From the NCBI GenBank assembly GCA_000309865.1, contig AMGN01000001.1:15001-24889 (forward strand): a stretch of 9,889 nucleotides of DNA. The letters run 5' to 3'. Shown here piece by piece: positions 9,851-9,889 of the stretch. Each line of letters begins with the position of its first letter. Positions within the stretch are counted from its first letter, which is position 1. Below the pieces are notes generated by a model. It saw nothing but the letters and a program-made list of their open reading frames with translations, was not told the origin of the DNA and did not search any database. This stretch comes from Methanobacterium sp. Maddingley MBC34. Lineage in GTDB: Archaea; Methanobacteriota; Methanobacteria; Methanobacteriales; Methanobacteriaceae. Made by a program: the position numbers and the translations under genes.

Positions 9851-9889
9851 TTCCCTTAATTTATTCCCTTAATTTATTCCCTTAATTTA
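9851..9889. repeat. Perfect 13-bp tandem repeat upstream of comD, truncated by the window edge
   Basis: TTCCCTTAATTTA occurs three times without a mismatch at 9851-9863, 9864-9876 and 9877-9889, and the array reaches the last base of the window, so the true copy number is unknown. On the minus strand, the coding direction of comD, each unit reads TAAATTAAGGGAA, and the nearest copy is 32-44 bases before the comD ATG, where a TATA box would lie. Confidence 0.85.

Overview
The window looks like chromosomal DNA from a hydrogenotrophic methanogen of the Methanobacteriaceae, most likely a mesophilic Methanobacterium. The evidence is a sulfopyruvate decarboxylase pair (ComD/ComE, coenzyme M biosynthesis), an archaeal-type GatB, an archaeal UPF0248/DUF504 protein, a CBS/ParB-like fusion, AT-rich spacers with TATA-like boxes and T-rich tracts, and strong GGAGG/GGTG-type ribosome binding sites. 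The genus is inferred, not proven. No tRNA, rRNA, CRISPR array or insertion sequence was seen. No gene-free stretch exceeds 300 bases; the longest is about 180 bases (6556-6733).

Layout. (1) 2-1656, plus strand: the C-terminal end of an unrecognised protein, then gatB. (2) 1792-3127, plus strand: a three-gene, translationally coupled operon (UPF0248 protein, CBS/ParB-like protein, hisE), preceded by a 24-bp-period repeat. (3) 3275-8600: a redox island of seven genes made of FMN proteins, Fe-S proteins and a MarR-family repressor. In order these are a flavin-reductase-like protein, an aldo/keto reductase with two [4Fe-4S] motifs, marR (minus strand), a ferredoxin-nitroreductase fusion, an NQO1-like flavodoxin-fold quinone reductase, a second nitroreductase, and a second flavin-reductase-like paralogue. 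(4) 8677-9819, minus strand: comD then comE, with a perfect 13-bp tandem repeat upstream of comD that runs off the window edge.

How the genes may work together. gatB, hisE and comDE are housekeeping genes for translation, histidine and coenzyme M. The island between them looks like an accessory redox or electrophile-defence module. The strongest unexplained signal is a shared palindrome, TTGTACRTACAA. It lies in front of the first flavoprotein gene (3205-3216, inside a 22-bp inverted repeat with one mismatched pair) and again between marR and the divergent ferredoxin-nitroreductase gene (5683-5694, just downstream of a TATATATA box). Together with three cysteines near the N terminus of the MarR protein (C10, C14, C16), this suggests a thiol-sensing MarR regulon in a strict anaerobe. 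That is inference and is testable.

Three starts were moved downstream of the longest open frame on the strength of ribosome binding sites and paralogue alignment: 3275, 6734 and 7397.
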